Assembly: GCA_964535215.1 (NCBI GenBank)
Contig: CAZHST010000013.1
Coordinates: 8,834-72,833, forward strand
DNA: 64,000 nt
Direction: 5' to 3'
From: JACQHM01 sp964535215
GTDB lineage: Bacteria > Methylomirabilota > Methylomirabilia > Methylomirabilales > JACQHM01
Shown: piece by piece, positions 51,858-60,209 of the stretch
Position numbering within the stretch: position 1 is the stretch's first letter
Layout: each line of letters opens with the position of its first letter
The notes under the pieces: model-generated
Seen by the model: the letters and a program-made list of their open reading frames with translations, nothing else
What the model was told of the DNA's origin: nothing
Database searches by the model: none
Translations under genes and position numbers: made by a program

Positions 51858-52457
51858 ATGCGAGACAAGGAGGCAAAGAAGCGCCACGTCATCGCAATGC
51901 TGGTGGAGAACAGGACAGGGGTCCTTGCCCGGATTGCCGGCCTTATTGCCGCGAAGGGTTACAACATTGAGAGCCTCTCCGTTGGTGAAACCCTTGACCA
52001 GACAGTTTCCCGAATGACCCTCGTCGTTCGGGGTGATGATTGGGTCATCGAACAGGCGGTGAAGCAGCTAAACCGCCTGATTGATGTCATCAAGGTCAGC
52101 GATCTGACGGATGAGGACATCGTCGAGCGAGAACTCATCCTCATGCGGGTGAACGCCGAACCTGCCATCCGTGCTGAGGTTTTGAGGATCGCTGACATCT
52201 TCCGGGCGAAGGTGGTGGATGTGACCCCGATGACGTACACCCTTGAGTTGACCGGGGACGAGGACAAACTGGATGCTTTCATCGAGCTCTTAAAGCCGTA
52301 TGGCATCCAGGAGTTTGTCAGGACCGGAAAGGTTGTCATGGTCAGGGGGAGCAAGGCTATCACCAAACGCTATCAGGAGAAGCTGAAGCAGGTCATGGAT
52401 AAGGAGATGACCGCCGGGGCTCAGCGGGAGGAGGGGAATGGCCAAGATCTACTATGA
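51858..52457 (+). CDS. ilvN: Acetolactate synthase small (regulatory) subunit
   Basis: A 199-residue regulatory subunit with an N-terminal ACT domain ('HVIAMLVENRTGVLARIAGLI') and a C-terminal ALS_ss_C domain ('MRVNAEPAIRAEVLRIADIF'). It binds valine for feedback control. The ATG at 51858 has GGAGAAGG upstream; earlier starts lie in ilvB. Its last 20 bases overlap ilvC, so the end is slightly longer than in most relatives. Confidence 0.96.
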   Translation: MRDKEAKKRHVIAMLVENRTGVLARIAGLIAAKGYNIESLSVGETLDQTVSRMTLVVRGDDWVIEQAVKQLNRLIDVIKVSDLTDEDIVERELILMRVNAEPAIRAEVLRIADIFRAKVVDVTPMTYTLELTGDEDKLDAFIELLKPYGIQEFVRTGKVVMVRGSKAITKRYQEKLKQVMDKEMTAGAQREEGNGQDLL

Positions 52458-53433
52458 TAAGGATGCCGACCTGGCCCTCTTGAAGGGAAAGACCATCGCC
52501 GTGATGGGTTATGGAAGTCAGGGACATGCCCACGCCTTGAACTTGAAGGATAGCGGCCTGGACGTGGTCGTGGGACTCTACCGGGGAAGCCGATCCTGGG
52601 ACAAAGCTATCAAGGATGGCGTCAGGGTTACGACCGTCGAGGAGGCTGCCAAGGAAGCTTCGGTGCTCATGATCCTCCTCCCCGACCAGCACCAGCGGCA
52701 GGTCTATCAGGAGTCCATCGAGGCCTACCTCACCCCCGGGAAGACCTTGATGTTCGCCCACGGCTTTAACATCCACTTCCATCAGATCGTCCCGCCCAAA
52801 GATGTGGACGTCTCCATGATTGCCCCGAAGGCCCCCGGGCATCGGATGCGGGAAGTTTTCCTGGAGGGCTCTGGTGTGCCGGCCCTCCTTGCGGTCCACC
52901 AGGACGTCTCCGGCAAGGCCAAAGAGTTGGCCCTGGCCTATGCGAAAGGCGTCGGGTGCACGCGTGCAGGGGTCCTGGAGACGACCTTTAAAGAGGAGAC
53001 GGAGACGGATCTCTTCGGAGAGCAAACGGTCCTCTGCGGTGGGGTTTCGGCCTTGATCAAAGCTGGCTTCGAGACCTTGGTCGAAGCCGGATATCAGCCT
53101 GAGTTGGCTTATTTTGAGTGTCTCCATGAGTTAAAGCTCATTGTTGACCTAATCTACGAAGGTGGCCTGTCCTACATGCGCTATTCCATCAGCGATACGG
53201 CCGAGTACGGTGACTACTCCAGGGGGCCCCGGGTGATCAACGAGGAGGTCAGGGCAGAGATGAAACGGATCCTTCAGGAGATTCAGAACGGGACCTTCGC
53301 CAAGGAGTGGATCATCGAGAACCAGGCTGGTCGCCCCAGTTTCCTCGCCTACCGGGACCGGGAGGCCCACCACCCGATTGAGGAAGTCGGGGCAAGGCTC
53401 CGGGCCATGATGCCCTGGATCAAGAGGAGGTAA
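52438..53433 (+). CDS. ilvC: Ketol-acid reductoisomerase, class I
   Basis: A 331-residue enzyme. The Rossmann motif is 'VMGYGSQGHAHALNLKDSG' and the C-terminal knotted domain contains 'CLHELKLIVDLIYEGGL' with the metal-binding acids. It isomerises and reduces acetolactate. It starts inside ilvN, completing the ilvD-ilvB-ilvN-ilvC operon. A hairpin follows the stop. Confidence 0.97.
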   Translation: MAKIYYDKDADLALLKGKTIAVMGYGSQGHAHALNLKDSGLDVVVGLYRGSRSWDKAIKDGVRVTTVEEAAKEASVLMILLPDQHQRQVYQESIEAYLTPGKTLMFAHGFNIHFHQIVPPKDVDVSMIAPKAPGHRMREVFLEGSGVPALLAVHQDVSGKAKELALAYAKGVGCTRAGVLETTFKEETETDLFGEQTVLCGGVSALIKAGFETLVEAGYQPELAYFECLHELKLIVDLIYEGGLSYMRYSISDTAEYGDYSRGPRVINEEVRAEMKRILQEIQNGTFAKEWIIENQAGRPSFLAYRDREAHHPIEEVGARLRAMMPWIKRR

Positions 53434-53456
53434 GGCTGGAGGCCAAACCTTCAGCC
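53434..53456 (+). terminator. Hairpin directly after ilvC
   Basis: GGCTGGAGG-CCAAA-CCTTCAGCC forms a nine-pair stem beginning one base after the TAA stop. The downstream T-tract is weak (CCCCCGTTT). Confidence 0.5.
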
Positions 53457-53492
53457 CCCCGTTTAGCTCCGTATGGACACGGTTTCCGTCGA

Positions 53493-53514
53493 GGCGCTCT
53501 CAAGCGCCTTTTTT
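53493..53514 (+). terminator. Rho-independent terminator between ilvC and miaA
   Basis: GGCGCT-CTCA-AGCGCC followed by six Ts is a classic intrinsic terminator. It lies 60 bases after ilvC and ends 42 bases before the proposed miaA start, so miaA needs its own promoter or readthrough. Confidence 0.8.
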
Positions 53515-53556
53515 GTTAAGAAAAGCTGCGGTGAATCTTCCTCAGGGAGGGTTCCA

Positions 53557-54483
53557 CTGATCGTTGTTGTCGGCCCCACCGCGGTCGGAAAAACCGCCTT
53601 CGCCACAGCCCTCGCCAAGGCTATTCAGGGGGAGATCATCTCTGCCGATTCGATGCAGGTCTACCGGTTCCTGGACATTGGGACGGACAAACCCTCGTGG
53701 AAAACCCGTCAGGAGATCCCCTATCACCTCATTGACGTCGTTGATCCCGCCGACCCGTTCACCGCTAAGGACTATGAGCGTCTAGGTCTTGCTGCCCTCG
53801 TTCAAATCTGGGGGCGGGGGAGGATTCCTATTGTCGTCGGCGGAACCGGCCTCTACGTCCGGGCCCTCCTAAAGGGGATCTTCCCCGGACCTTCCGGTGA
53901 CCAGTCCCTCCGCACAGCCCTTTACAGAGAAGCTGAAGAGTATGGTCCTCACCACCTCCACCGTCGCCTCCAGGAGGTGGATCCTGAAGCGGCTTCCAGG
54001 ATCCATCCGAACGACCTGTTCCGGATCGTTCGGGCCCTCGAGGTTTATTTCGTGACCGGCCGTCCCATTTCAGAGCATCATCGGGAAGGTCACCGCTCCC
54101 CGTTAGAGCCTCTCGTGTATCTCGGCTTAAGGCGGGAACGGGCGGAACTTTACCGGTTGATCAACGAGCGGGTGGATCGCATGATGGCTGCAGGTTTCCT
54201 TCGTGAAGTGGAGGGTCTTCTCCAGCGTGGGTACAAAGCTGACCTGAAGCCGATGCAGGGCCTTGGCTATCGGCATCTCCTAGGATACCTCCAAGGCTGT
54301 TATTCGCTTGACACAGCCGTTGATCTCTTCAAAAGGGATACGCGGCGCTATGCGAAACGGCAGATGACTTGGTTTTCAAAAGAGGAAGAGATCGAGTGGG
54401 TGGACATCGGGGGGTTGGAGTGGATCCCCGATCTTGTCCGTTCCGTTAAGAAAAGCGTTGAAAAAGTTCTCGGGAAGCGTTAG
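53557..54483 (+). CDS. miaA: tRNA dimethylallyltransferase
   Basis: A 308-residue enzyme with P-loop 'VVGPTAVGKT', 'ISADSMQVYR' and 'VVGGTGLYVRALLKG'. It adds a dimethylallyl group to A37 of tRNAs that read codons starting with U. The start is unusual: an intrinsic terminator fills 53493-53514, inside the longest open frame, and no ATG, GTG or TTG follows before the P-loop. A CTG at 53557 has GGGAGG six bases upstream and gives the normal family start, so I propose it. ATG at 53473 would add 28 residues and has no ribosome site. Confidence 0.9.
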   Translation: MIVVVGPTAVGKTAFATALAKAIQGEIISADSMQVYRFLDIGTDKPSWKTRQEIPYHLIDVVDPADPFTAKDYERLGLAALVQIWGRGRIPIVVGGTGLYVRALLKGIFPGPSGDQSLRTALYREAEEYGPHHLHRRLQEVDPEAASRIHPNDLFRIVRALEVYFVTGRPISEHHREGHRSPLEPLVYLGLRRERAELYRLINERVDRMMAAGFLREVEGLLQRGYKADLKPMQGLGYRHLLGYLQGCYSLDTAVDLFKRDTRRYAKRQMTWFSKEEEIEWVDIGGLEWIPDLVRSVKKSVEKVLGKR

Positions 54484-54507
54484 GATCAGAAGGGATTTCC
54501 CACTACT

Positions 54508-55836
54508 ATGGCGGCCTCGTTGCCATCCATTGCGATCAGCCAGGCCAGGGGATTGAAGGGGGAGCTTCGAGTCCCTGGGGATAAGTCCATCACCCATCGG
54601 GCCATGATCCTCGCTTCTCTCGCCGATGGCCGGAGCGAGGTGACCGGATTTTTACGAGGGGACGATTGCCTTCGAACGGCCTCGGCCTTATCCTCTATGG
54701 GGGTCGAGATTCATGGGTTGGAAGGGGAGACCCTCTCGATTTATGGCAAGGGGTTCCACGGCTTAAAAGAGCCCCAGGGGATCCTGGACTGTGGGAACTC
54801 GGGGACGACCATCCGCCTCCTTTCCGGCCTGTTAGCCGGACAGCCTTTCTTCTCCGTCCTCACCGGCGATGGCTCGTTGCGAAAGCGGCCTATGAGGCGG
54901 GTGGTGGAGCCGTTAACGAGGATGGGGGCAACGATCCTGGGTCGTGATGGGGGCAACTTCCCGCCTTTGGCTATTCAAGGGGGTCCTCTCCGAGGGATCA
55001 CCTACGAGAGCCCGGTTGCCTCTGCCCAAGTCAAATCAGCCCTCCTCCTGGCAGGTCTTTTCGCTTCCGGGGAGACGTCGGTCATAGAGCCAGCGCCGTC
55101 TAGGGATCATATGGAGCGGCTGCTTCAGGCCTTCGGGGCCTCCATCGTAAAGGATGGCACGCAGGTTACCCTCCGAGCCCCCGGGAGCCTCATCCCCCAA
55201 CAGCTCCAGATCCCCGGAGACTTTTCCTCGGCCGCGTTCTTTCTCGTTGCAGCCCTCCTGATCCCCGATTCCGAGTTGATCGTTAGAGACGTAGGGGTCA
55301 ACCCGACCAGGACCGGTCTGCTGGAGGCGCTCCAGGCTGCAGGAGCAGAGATCGTGGTCGAAAATCCCCGTCTGGTTTCGGGGGAGCCGGTGGCTGATCT
55401 TCGAGCAAGGACGAGCAGCTTAAAAGGTGTGGAGGTCTCAGGGGCCCTCATCCCTCGGATGATCGATGAACTGCCGGCCTTCGCCGTTGCCGCCTGCTTG
55501 GCCGACGGGGTAAGCGTGATCCGGGACGCCTCTGAACTCCGGGTGAAAGAGGTGGATCGACTTTCCGCGTTGACCTCGGAGCTCCGGAAGCTGGGGGCTC
55601 AGGTGGAAGAGCGACCTGACGGTCTCCTGATCGAAGGGGGCCATCCCCTGCGAGGGGCCGTATGCCAGAGCATGGGCGACCATCGGATGGCGATGACCCT
55701 GGCCCTGGCAGGCCTTGTCGCTGAAGGAACCACGATCATCCGGGATCCCTTTTGCGTGGATATTTCCTTTCCCGGCTTTTTTGACACCCTTGCCGCCTTG
55801 GCTCCTGGATGCCTCGCGGGGAGGGCGACCCGGTGA
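54508..55836 (+). CDS. aroA: 3-phosphoshikimate 1-carboxyvinyltransferase (EPSP synthase)
   Basis: A 442-residue enzyme with 'LRVPGDKSITHRAM', 'GNSGTTIRLLSGLLAG' and 'DHRMAMTLALAGL'. It transfers the enolpyruvyl group of PEP to shikimate 3-phosphate. The ATG at 54508 is near the start of the conserved fold. The end overlaps cmk by four bases. The aroA-cmk-rpsA order is common. Confidence 0.96.
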   Translation: MAASLPSIAISQARGLKGELRVPGDKSITHRAMILASLADGRSEVTGFLRGDDCLRTASALSSMGVEIHGLEGETLSIYGKGFHGLKEPQGILDCGNSGTTIRLLSGLLAGQPFFSVLTGDGSLRKRPMRRVVEPLTRMGATILGRDGGNFPPLAIQGGPLRGITYESPVASAQVKSALLLAGLFASGETSVIEPAPSRDHMERLLQAFGASIVKDGTQVTLRAPGSLIPQQLQIPGDFSSAAFFLVAALLIPDSELIVRDVGVNPTRTGLLEALQAAGAEIVVENPRLVSGEPVADLRARTSSLKGVEVSGALIPRMIDELPAFAVAACLADGVSVIRDASELRVKEVDRLSALTSELRKLGAQVEERPDGLLIEGGHPLRGAVCQSMGDHRMAMTLALAGLVAEGTTIIRDPFCVDISFPGFFDTLAALAPGCLAGRATR

Positions 55837-56531
55837 CGATCCGTAAGACCAAGGGATTGATCATCGCCATTGATGGTCCTGTCGCCTCCGGGAAGAGCAC
55901 TGCCGCCAAAGGCTTGGCCAAACGTCTCGGGTACCGGTATATTGATACAGGGGCTACGTATCGGGCTTTGGCGTGGAAGGCCTTGGCGCTGGGGCTTGAC
56001 CTCCAAGATGGACCAGCCCTGGCCCGTCTCGCCAAGACCCTGGCGATCACGTTTGAAGGCCCTCCTGATGCCCTCAGGGTCTTGGTGGATGGCCAGGATG
56101 TGACCGAGGCAATCCGGGCCCCCGAGATTGATCTCGCCTCCTCGGTTGTCTCCGCCCATGGGGAGGTCCGCGAACCAATGGTTGCCCTCCAGCGAAGCTT
56201 GGCCCAAGAGGGGGGGGTGGTGATGGATGGTCGGGATGTGGGGACGGTGGTCTTCCCCGATGCCGATCTGAAATTCTATCTGGACGCCTCCCCGGAGACA
56301 CGGGCCACCCGCCGATTCCAGGAGGTTTCCGGGAAAGGGCGGGAAACCACCCTCGAGGAGGTGGCGGAAGAGATCCGGATGCGGGATACCAGGGATGCTG
56401 GCCGGACGGTTTCACCCTTGCAAAAGGCCCCCGATGCCATTACCATTGACTCAACCGATCTGGATGTTGAACAGGTCATCTACCGTATGTGGGCAGCCAT
56501 CTGGGAACGGTTCCGGGGGACGGGCAGGTAG
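55833..56531 (+). CDS. cmk: Cytidylate kinase
   Basis: A 232-residue kinase: P-loop 'IDGPVASGKSTAAK', 'YIDTGATYRALAW' and 'VMDGRDVGTVVFPDA'. It phosphorylates CMP and dCMP. I chose the GTG at 55833 (overlapping aroA stop, GTGA) because GGGAGGG lies eight bases upstream; ATG at 55809 is inside aroA. Confidence 0.95.
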   Translation: MTIRKTKGLIIAIDGPVASGKSTAAKGLAKRLGYRYIDTGATYRALAWKALALGLDLQDGPALARLAKTLAITFEGPPDALRVLVDGQDVTEAIRAPEIDLASSVVSAHGEVREPMVALQRSLAQEGGVVMDGRDVGTVVFPDADLKFYLDASPETRATRRFQEVSGKGRETTLEEVAEEIRMRDTRDAGRTVSPLQKAPDAITIDSTDLDVEQVIYRMWAAIWERFRGTGR

Positions 56532-56550
56532 AGGTTCCCATCGTTTTTTT
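56502..56550 (+). terminator. Possible terminator at the end of cmk
   Basis: TGGGAAC (56502-56508) and GTTCCCA (56534-56540) can pair over a long loop, followed by seven Ts (56544-56550). The long loop makes it weak evidence. Confidence 0.35.
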
Positions 56551-56551
56551 C

Positions 56552-56581
56552 TTGCATTGATGACCTGAGGTTGTCTATGAT
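56552..56581 (+). promoter_or_regulatory. Promoter of plsC-rpsA
   Basis: TTGCAT (56552-56557), 18-base spacer, TATGAT (56576-56581), 27 bases before the plsC ATG. A run of Ts just upstream is consistent with an end of the previous transcript. Confidence 0.5.
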
Positions 56582-56608
56582 GGAACTCCCTAAGGGAGGG
56601 AAGGTCCT

Positions 56609-57286
56609 ATGTTCTATGCTCTTCTCCAGGCCCTGTTGCTCCCTGTGGCCAAGCTCCTGTTCCGGCTTCGGGTGGAAGGGGCCGAGAACGTTCCGACGAC
56701 GGGGGGGGTTATCCTCGCGGCCAACCATGTGAGCTTTGCCGATCCCCTTATCCTGGGCCTGGCTGTGAGGAGGCCCCTCTACTTCGTGGCCAAGGAGGAG
56801 CTGTTTCGCCACAGGGCTTTTGCCTGGCTCATCCGGTCCTTAAACGCCTTTCCGGTTGGAAAAGAGCAGAGGAGCGCCGCAGCCCTGAAGAAGACCTTGG
56901 CCCTCTTGAAGGCAGGGGAGCCTGTGGTCATCTTTCCGGAGGGGACCAGAGGTGATGGTCTGACGTTTGGAGAACCAAAGCCCGGGATTGGCCTCGTAGC
57001 CAAGAAAAGTGGGGCCCCGGTCATCCCGGTCTATCACCAAGGAGCGGAGAAGATCCTCCCTCGGGGGACTGTCTTCCCCCGCATCCATCCAGTGGTGGTT
57101 TGCTTCGGTCGGGCCATCCATTTTCCTGAGGGGTCCAGAGAGGGGAGGGAAGCCCTGGATCTCTTCGGCCAGCGGGTAATGGGGGCCATTGCCTCTCTCA
57201 AGGAAGCTCTGGAGAGGAGGAAGGATGTTTGTAACAGTTCACCAAATGAAACGACAGTAGGAGGTGCGACAGCAGATGCCTTTTGA
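56609..57286 (+). CDS. plsC: 1-acyl-sn-glycerol-3-phosphate acyltransferase
   Basis: A 225-residue acyltransferase. The catalytic box is 'AANHVSFADPLILG' (NHx4D) and the second box 'VVIFPEGTRGDG'. It adds the second acyl chain in phosphatidate synthesis. The gene end overlaps the rpsA ATG by 11 bases. ATG is preceded by GGGAGGGAAGG. Confidence 0.92.
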   Translation: MFYALLQALLLPVAKLLFRLRVEGAENVPTTGGVILAANHVSFADPLILGLAVRRPLYFVAKEELFRHRAFAWLIRSLNAFPVGKEQRSAAALKKTLALLKAGEPVVIFPEGTRGDGLTFGEPKPGIGLVAKKSGAPVIPVYHQGAEKILPRGTVFPRIHPVVVCFGRAIHFPEGSREGREALDLFGQRVMGAIASLKEALERRKDVCNSSPNETTVGGATADAF

Positions 57287-59003
57287 GCCACACGGGACAG
57301 AGGAACTTGAGATCCAGGGACAAGGTCACCAAGGCGATGACCGTTCACCCGCTGAGCTTGACGCCTCGAAGATCGCCGAGTTCTACGAGAGGACCGTCCG
57401 AGACATCGTCGAGGGGGAGATCGTCAAGGGGACCGTGATAGAGATCAAGGGGGATTCGGTCATCGTTGACATCGGTTACAAATCTGAAGGGATCATCCCT
57501 ATCCGGGAGTTTTACTCTCCCTCGGGTGAGCTAACGGTTAAGCCGGGCGACGTCGTTGATGTCTACCTCGATCAGAAAGAAGATAGTGAAGGACTCATCG
57601 TCCTTTCCAGGGAAAAAGCTGAGAAGATCAAAATCTGGGACGATCTCGCCAGGATCTATGAGAAGGGTGAGGTCGTTCAGGGCACCATCCTGGGAAAAAC
57701 CAAGGGCGGGCTGATGGTGGATATCGGGGTGAAGGCCTTCCTCCCAGGCTCCCAAGTGGATCTCCGTCCCGTGAAGGATCTGGACAAGCTCATTGGCAAG
57801 ACCTTCTCGATGAAGGTGATCAAGCTGAATCAAAAGCGGGGGAACATCGTCCTCTCACGACGGGAGCTGCTGGAGCAGGAGCGAAAGGCCTTGAAGGAGG
57901 CGACCATCGCCAGCCTAGAAGAGGGAAAGCTTGTTAAGGGAAAGGTCAAGAACATCACCGACTACGGGGCCTTCATCGACCTTGGGGGAATTGACGGGTT
58001 GCTGCACATCACCGATATGTCCTGGGGTCGGTTGTCCCATCCGACGGAGCTCTTCAACGTTGGAGACGAGATCGAGGTTGTGGTCTTGAAATTCGATCGT
58101 CAGACCGAGCGGGTTTCCCTGGGCTATAAACAGAAATTCCCCGATCCCTGGGAGGCGGTGGACCAGAAGTATCCAGCCGGTTCCAGGGTCCGGGGCAAGG
58201 TGGTCTCCATGACTGATTACGGCGCCTTCGTGGAACTGGAACCAGGGGTGGAAGGGCTGGTCCATATCTCGGAGATGTCCTGGACCCAACGAGTCAAGCA
58301 TCCTTCAAAGGTGGTCTCTATCGGCGATGTGGTTGACGTGGTGGTGCTGGACGTGGACAAGGAGAACCGTCGGATCTCCTTGGGAATGCGTCAGGCAGAG
58401 CCTAACCCTTGGGACTCTATCGAGGAGCGCTATCCTGTCGGGGCCAGGGTATCTGGAAAGGTTCGGAACCTGACGGAATTCGGTGCCTTTGTTGAGCTGG
58501 AGGAGGGGATCGACGGTCTGATCCACGTCTCGGACCTGGCCTGGAAACGGGTGAAGCACCCTTCAGAGGTCTTGAAGAAAGGGGATCGGATTGAAGCCAT
58601 CGTTCTCCACGTGGATAAGGAGAATCACCGGATCTCTTTAGGGCTCAAGCAGGTCCAGGCCGATCCATGGCAGACTGTTGTTCCCGAGAAGTACCAGGTC
58701 GGAATGGACGTGAAGGGGAAAGTGGTTCGGCTCACAGAGTTTGGCGCCTTTGTTGAGCTGGAGGAGGGGATCGAGGGGCTCCTCCACGTTTCTGAGATGA
58801 GCCATCAACGGGTTGCGAGGCCTGAGGATGTGGTGGCCGTCGGCCAAGAGTTGATGCTGAAGATCATTCGGTTGGACACCGAGGATCGGAAGCTTGGGTT
58901 AAGCCTTAAAGCCTATACCGACGCCAAGGGGCCGTCTGATACGGAGTGGGACCTGGGCCGGTCAAAACGGAAGCGAAAGCGGGACACCGCCAAGGACGAA
59001 TAG
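57276..59003 (+). CDS. rpsA: 30S ribosomal protein S1
   Basis: A 575-residue protein with six S1 RNA-binding domains at roughly 40-105, 120-190, 205-275, 290-362, 375-447 and 462-532, recognised by repeated 'GAFVELE-GVEGLVHISEMSW' type blocks. Domains 3-6 are the best conserved. It recruits mRNA to the 30S subunit. The ATG at 57276 has GGAGGTG upstream by 11 bases; a GTG at 57264 would be next to it but is too close to the ribosome site. Confidence 0.96.
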   Translation: MPFEPHGTEELEIQGQGHQGDDRSPAELDASKIAEFYERTVRDIVEGEIVKGTVIEIKGDSVIVDIGYKSEGIIPIREFYSPSGELTVKPGDVVDVYLDQKEDSEGLIVLSREKAEKIKIWDDLARIYEKGEVVQGTILGKTKGGLMVDIGVKAFLPGSQVDLRPVKDLDKLIGKTFSMKVIKLNQKRGNIVLSRRELLEQERKALKEATIASLEEGKLVKGKVKNITDYGAFIDLGGIDGLLHITDMSWGRLSHPTELFNVGDEIEVVVLKFDRQTERVSLGYKQKFPDPWEAVDQKYPAGSRVRGKVVSMTDYGAFVELEPGVEGLVHISEMSWTQRVKHPSKVVSIGDVVDVVVLDVDKENRRISLGMRQAEPNPWDSIEERYPVGARVSGKVRNLTEFGAFVELEEGIDGLIHVSDLAWKRVKHPSEVLKKGDRIEAIVLHVDKENHRISLGLKQVQADPWQTVVPEKYQVGMDVKGKVVRLTEFGAFVELEEGIEGLLHVSEMSHQRVARPEDVVAVGQELMLKIIRLDTEDRKLGLSLKAYTDAKGPSDTEWDLGRSKRKRKRDTAKDE

Positions 59004-59019
59004 GGGACCTAAGGATCCG

Positions 59020-59898
59020 GTGGGGAAGGGTGGAAAGCTTTGGCTGTTTCTCGGCGGGTTGATTCTTCTCTTCTTCCTCTTGGTAGGGGGGATGGTTTGG
59101 TTCCTGGGCCGGGTGGAGCTTCTCGGCAGGGACAAGGTGGCCCTTATCACCATTGACGGCGTCATCCTGGACTCTAAGGATGTAATTGATCAATTGGAAC
59201 AGTACCGTAGATCCCCCTCCGTTAAGGCTATTGTGATCAGGATTAACAGTCCGGGTGGAGGAGTGGTGGCTTCCCAGGAGATCCACGAGGAAATCCTGAA
59301 GGTGCGCCAGCTTGGAAAACCGGTGATCGCCTCTATGGCCGGGGTAGCCGCCTCAGGCGGCTACTATATCGCTGCCGCCGCTGACCGGATTGTGGCGAAC
59401 CCCGGGTCGATCACCGGTTCCATCGGTGTCATCATGCAGATCCCGAATATTGCCGGGCTTCTCCAGAAAGTCGGGATCAAGACAGCCGTCATCAAAAGCG
59501 GTGAGCACAAGGATCTCGCCTCGAGCACTCGCGAGCTCACCCCTGAAGAACGGAGGATCCTCCAAGGTGTCCTCGATGATGTCCACCAACAGTTTATCCA
59601 AGCTGTAGCCCAAGGCCGTCGGATGGAGAGAACCCGGGTCGAAGCCCTCGCCGATGGCCGGATCTTCAGCGGCCGACAGGCCCTTTCCCTGGGTCTGGTG
59701 GATGAGCTCGGAAACCTCCAGGATGCCATCGAGCGGGCAGGACAGCTCGGAGGGATTCTTGGAGAGCCGGAGGTGATTCAAGAGCGAAAACGCCGGTTTT
59801 CCCTATGGGATCTCCTTACCCAGATTCTTGGTTCCAGCCATCTCCACCCTCCCACCGGTTCCTCTTCAGGCGTTTCCCTGGACTATCTCCTTTACTAG
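59020..59898 (+). CDS. sppA: Signal peptide peptidase SppA
   Basis: A 292-residue S49 peptidase with one transmembrane helix (about 8-29). 'RINSPGGGVVASQEI' precedes the catalytic Ser in 'GVAASGGYYIAAA', and the catalytic Lys lies in 'IKSGEHKD'. It degrades cleaved signal peptides at the membrane. The start is GTG. It ends 29 bases before the HU-family gene. Confidence 0.93.
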   Translation: MGKGGKLWLFLGGLILLFFLLVGGMVWFLGRVELLGRDKVALITIDGVILDSKDVIDQLEQYRRSPSVKAIVIRINSPGGGVVASQEIHEEILKVRQLGKPVIASMAGVAASGGYYIAAAADRIVANPGSITGSIGVIMQIPNIAGLLQKVGIKTAVIKSGEHKDLASSTRELTPEERRILQGVLDDVHQQFIQAVAQGRRMERTRVEALADGRIFSGRQALSLGLVDELGNLQDAIERAGQLGGILGEPEVIQERKRRFSLWDLLTQILGSSHLHPPTGSSSGVSLDYLLY

Positions 59899-59927
59899 GG
59901 TACCCGAGTTGTAAGGAGGATCCCCCA

Positions 59928-60209
59928 ATGACCAAAGCCGATCTCATCGAGAAGGTGGCAGCCGCGGTGAATCTGACCAAGAAAGACACCGAGGTCGTCA
60001 TCGAGACCATTTTGCAGGGTATTGCCAGGGCTCTGGCCTCGAGAGACGATGGAAAGGTGGAGCTCCGAAGATTTGGGAGCTTCAGGGTGAGAAGTCGAAG
60101 GGCCCGTCAAGGGCGAAATCCTCAGACAGGTCAACCCGTTCAGGTCCCGCCGAAGCGGGTTCCGTACTTCAAACCAGGGAAGGAGCTCAAGGCCCTCATC
60201 GAGGGTTAA
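59928..60209 (+). CDS. HU/IHF-family DNA-binding protein
   Basis: A 93-residue histone-like protein: 'MTKADLIEKVAAAVNLTKKD' at the start, 'RRFGSFRVRSRRARQGRNPQTGQ' region and 'FKPGKELK' at the end. The sequence resembles HU and the IHF alpha subunit about equally. ATG at 59928 has AAGGAGGA upstream. It likely bends DNA; sigma-54 promoters in this genome would need such a bend between activator and promoter. Confidence 0.94.
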   Translation: MTKADLIEKVAAAVNLTKKDTEVVIETILQGIARALASRDDGKVELRRFGSFRVRSRRARQGRNPQTGQPVQVPPKRVPYFKPGKELKALIEG

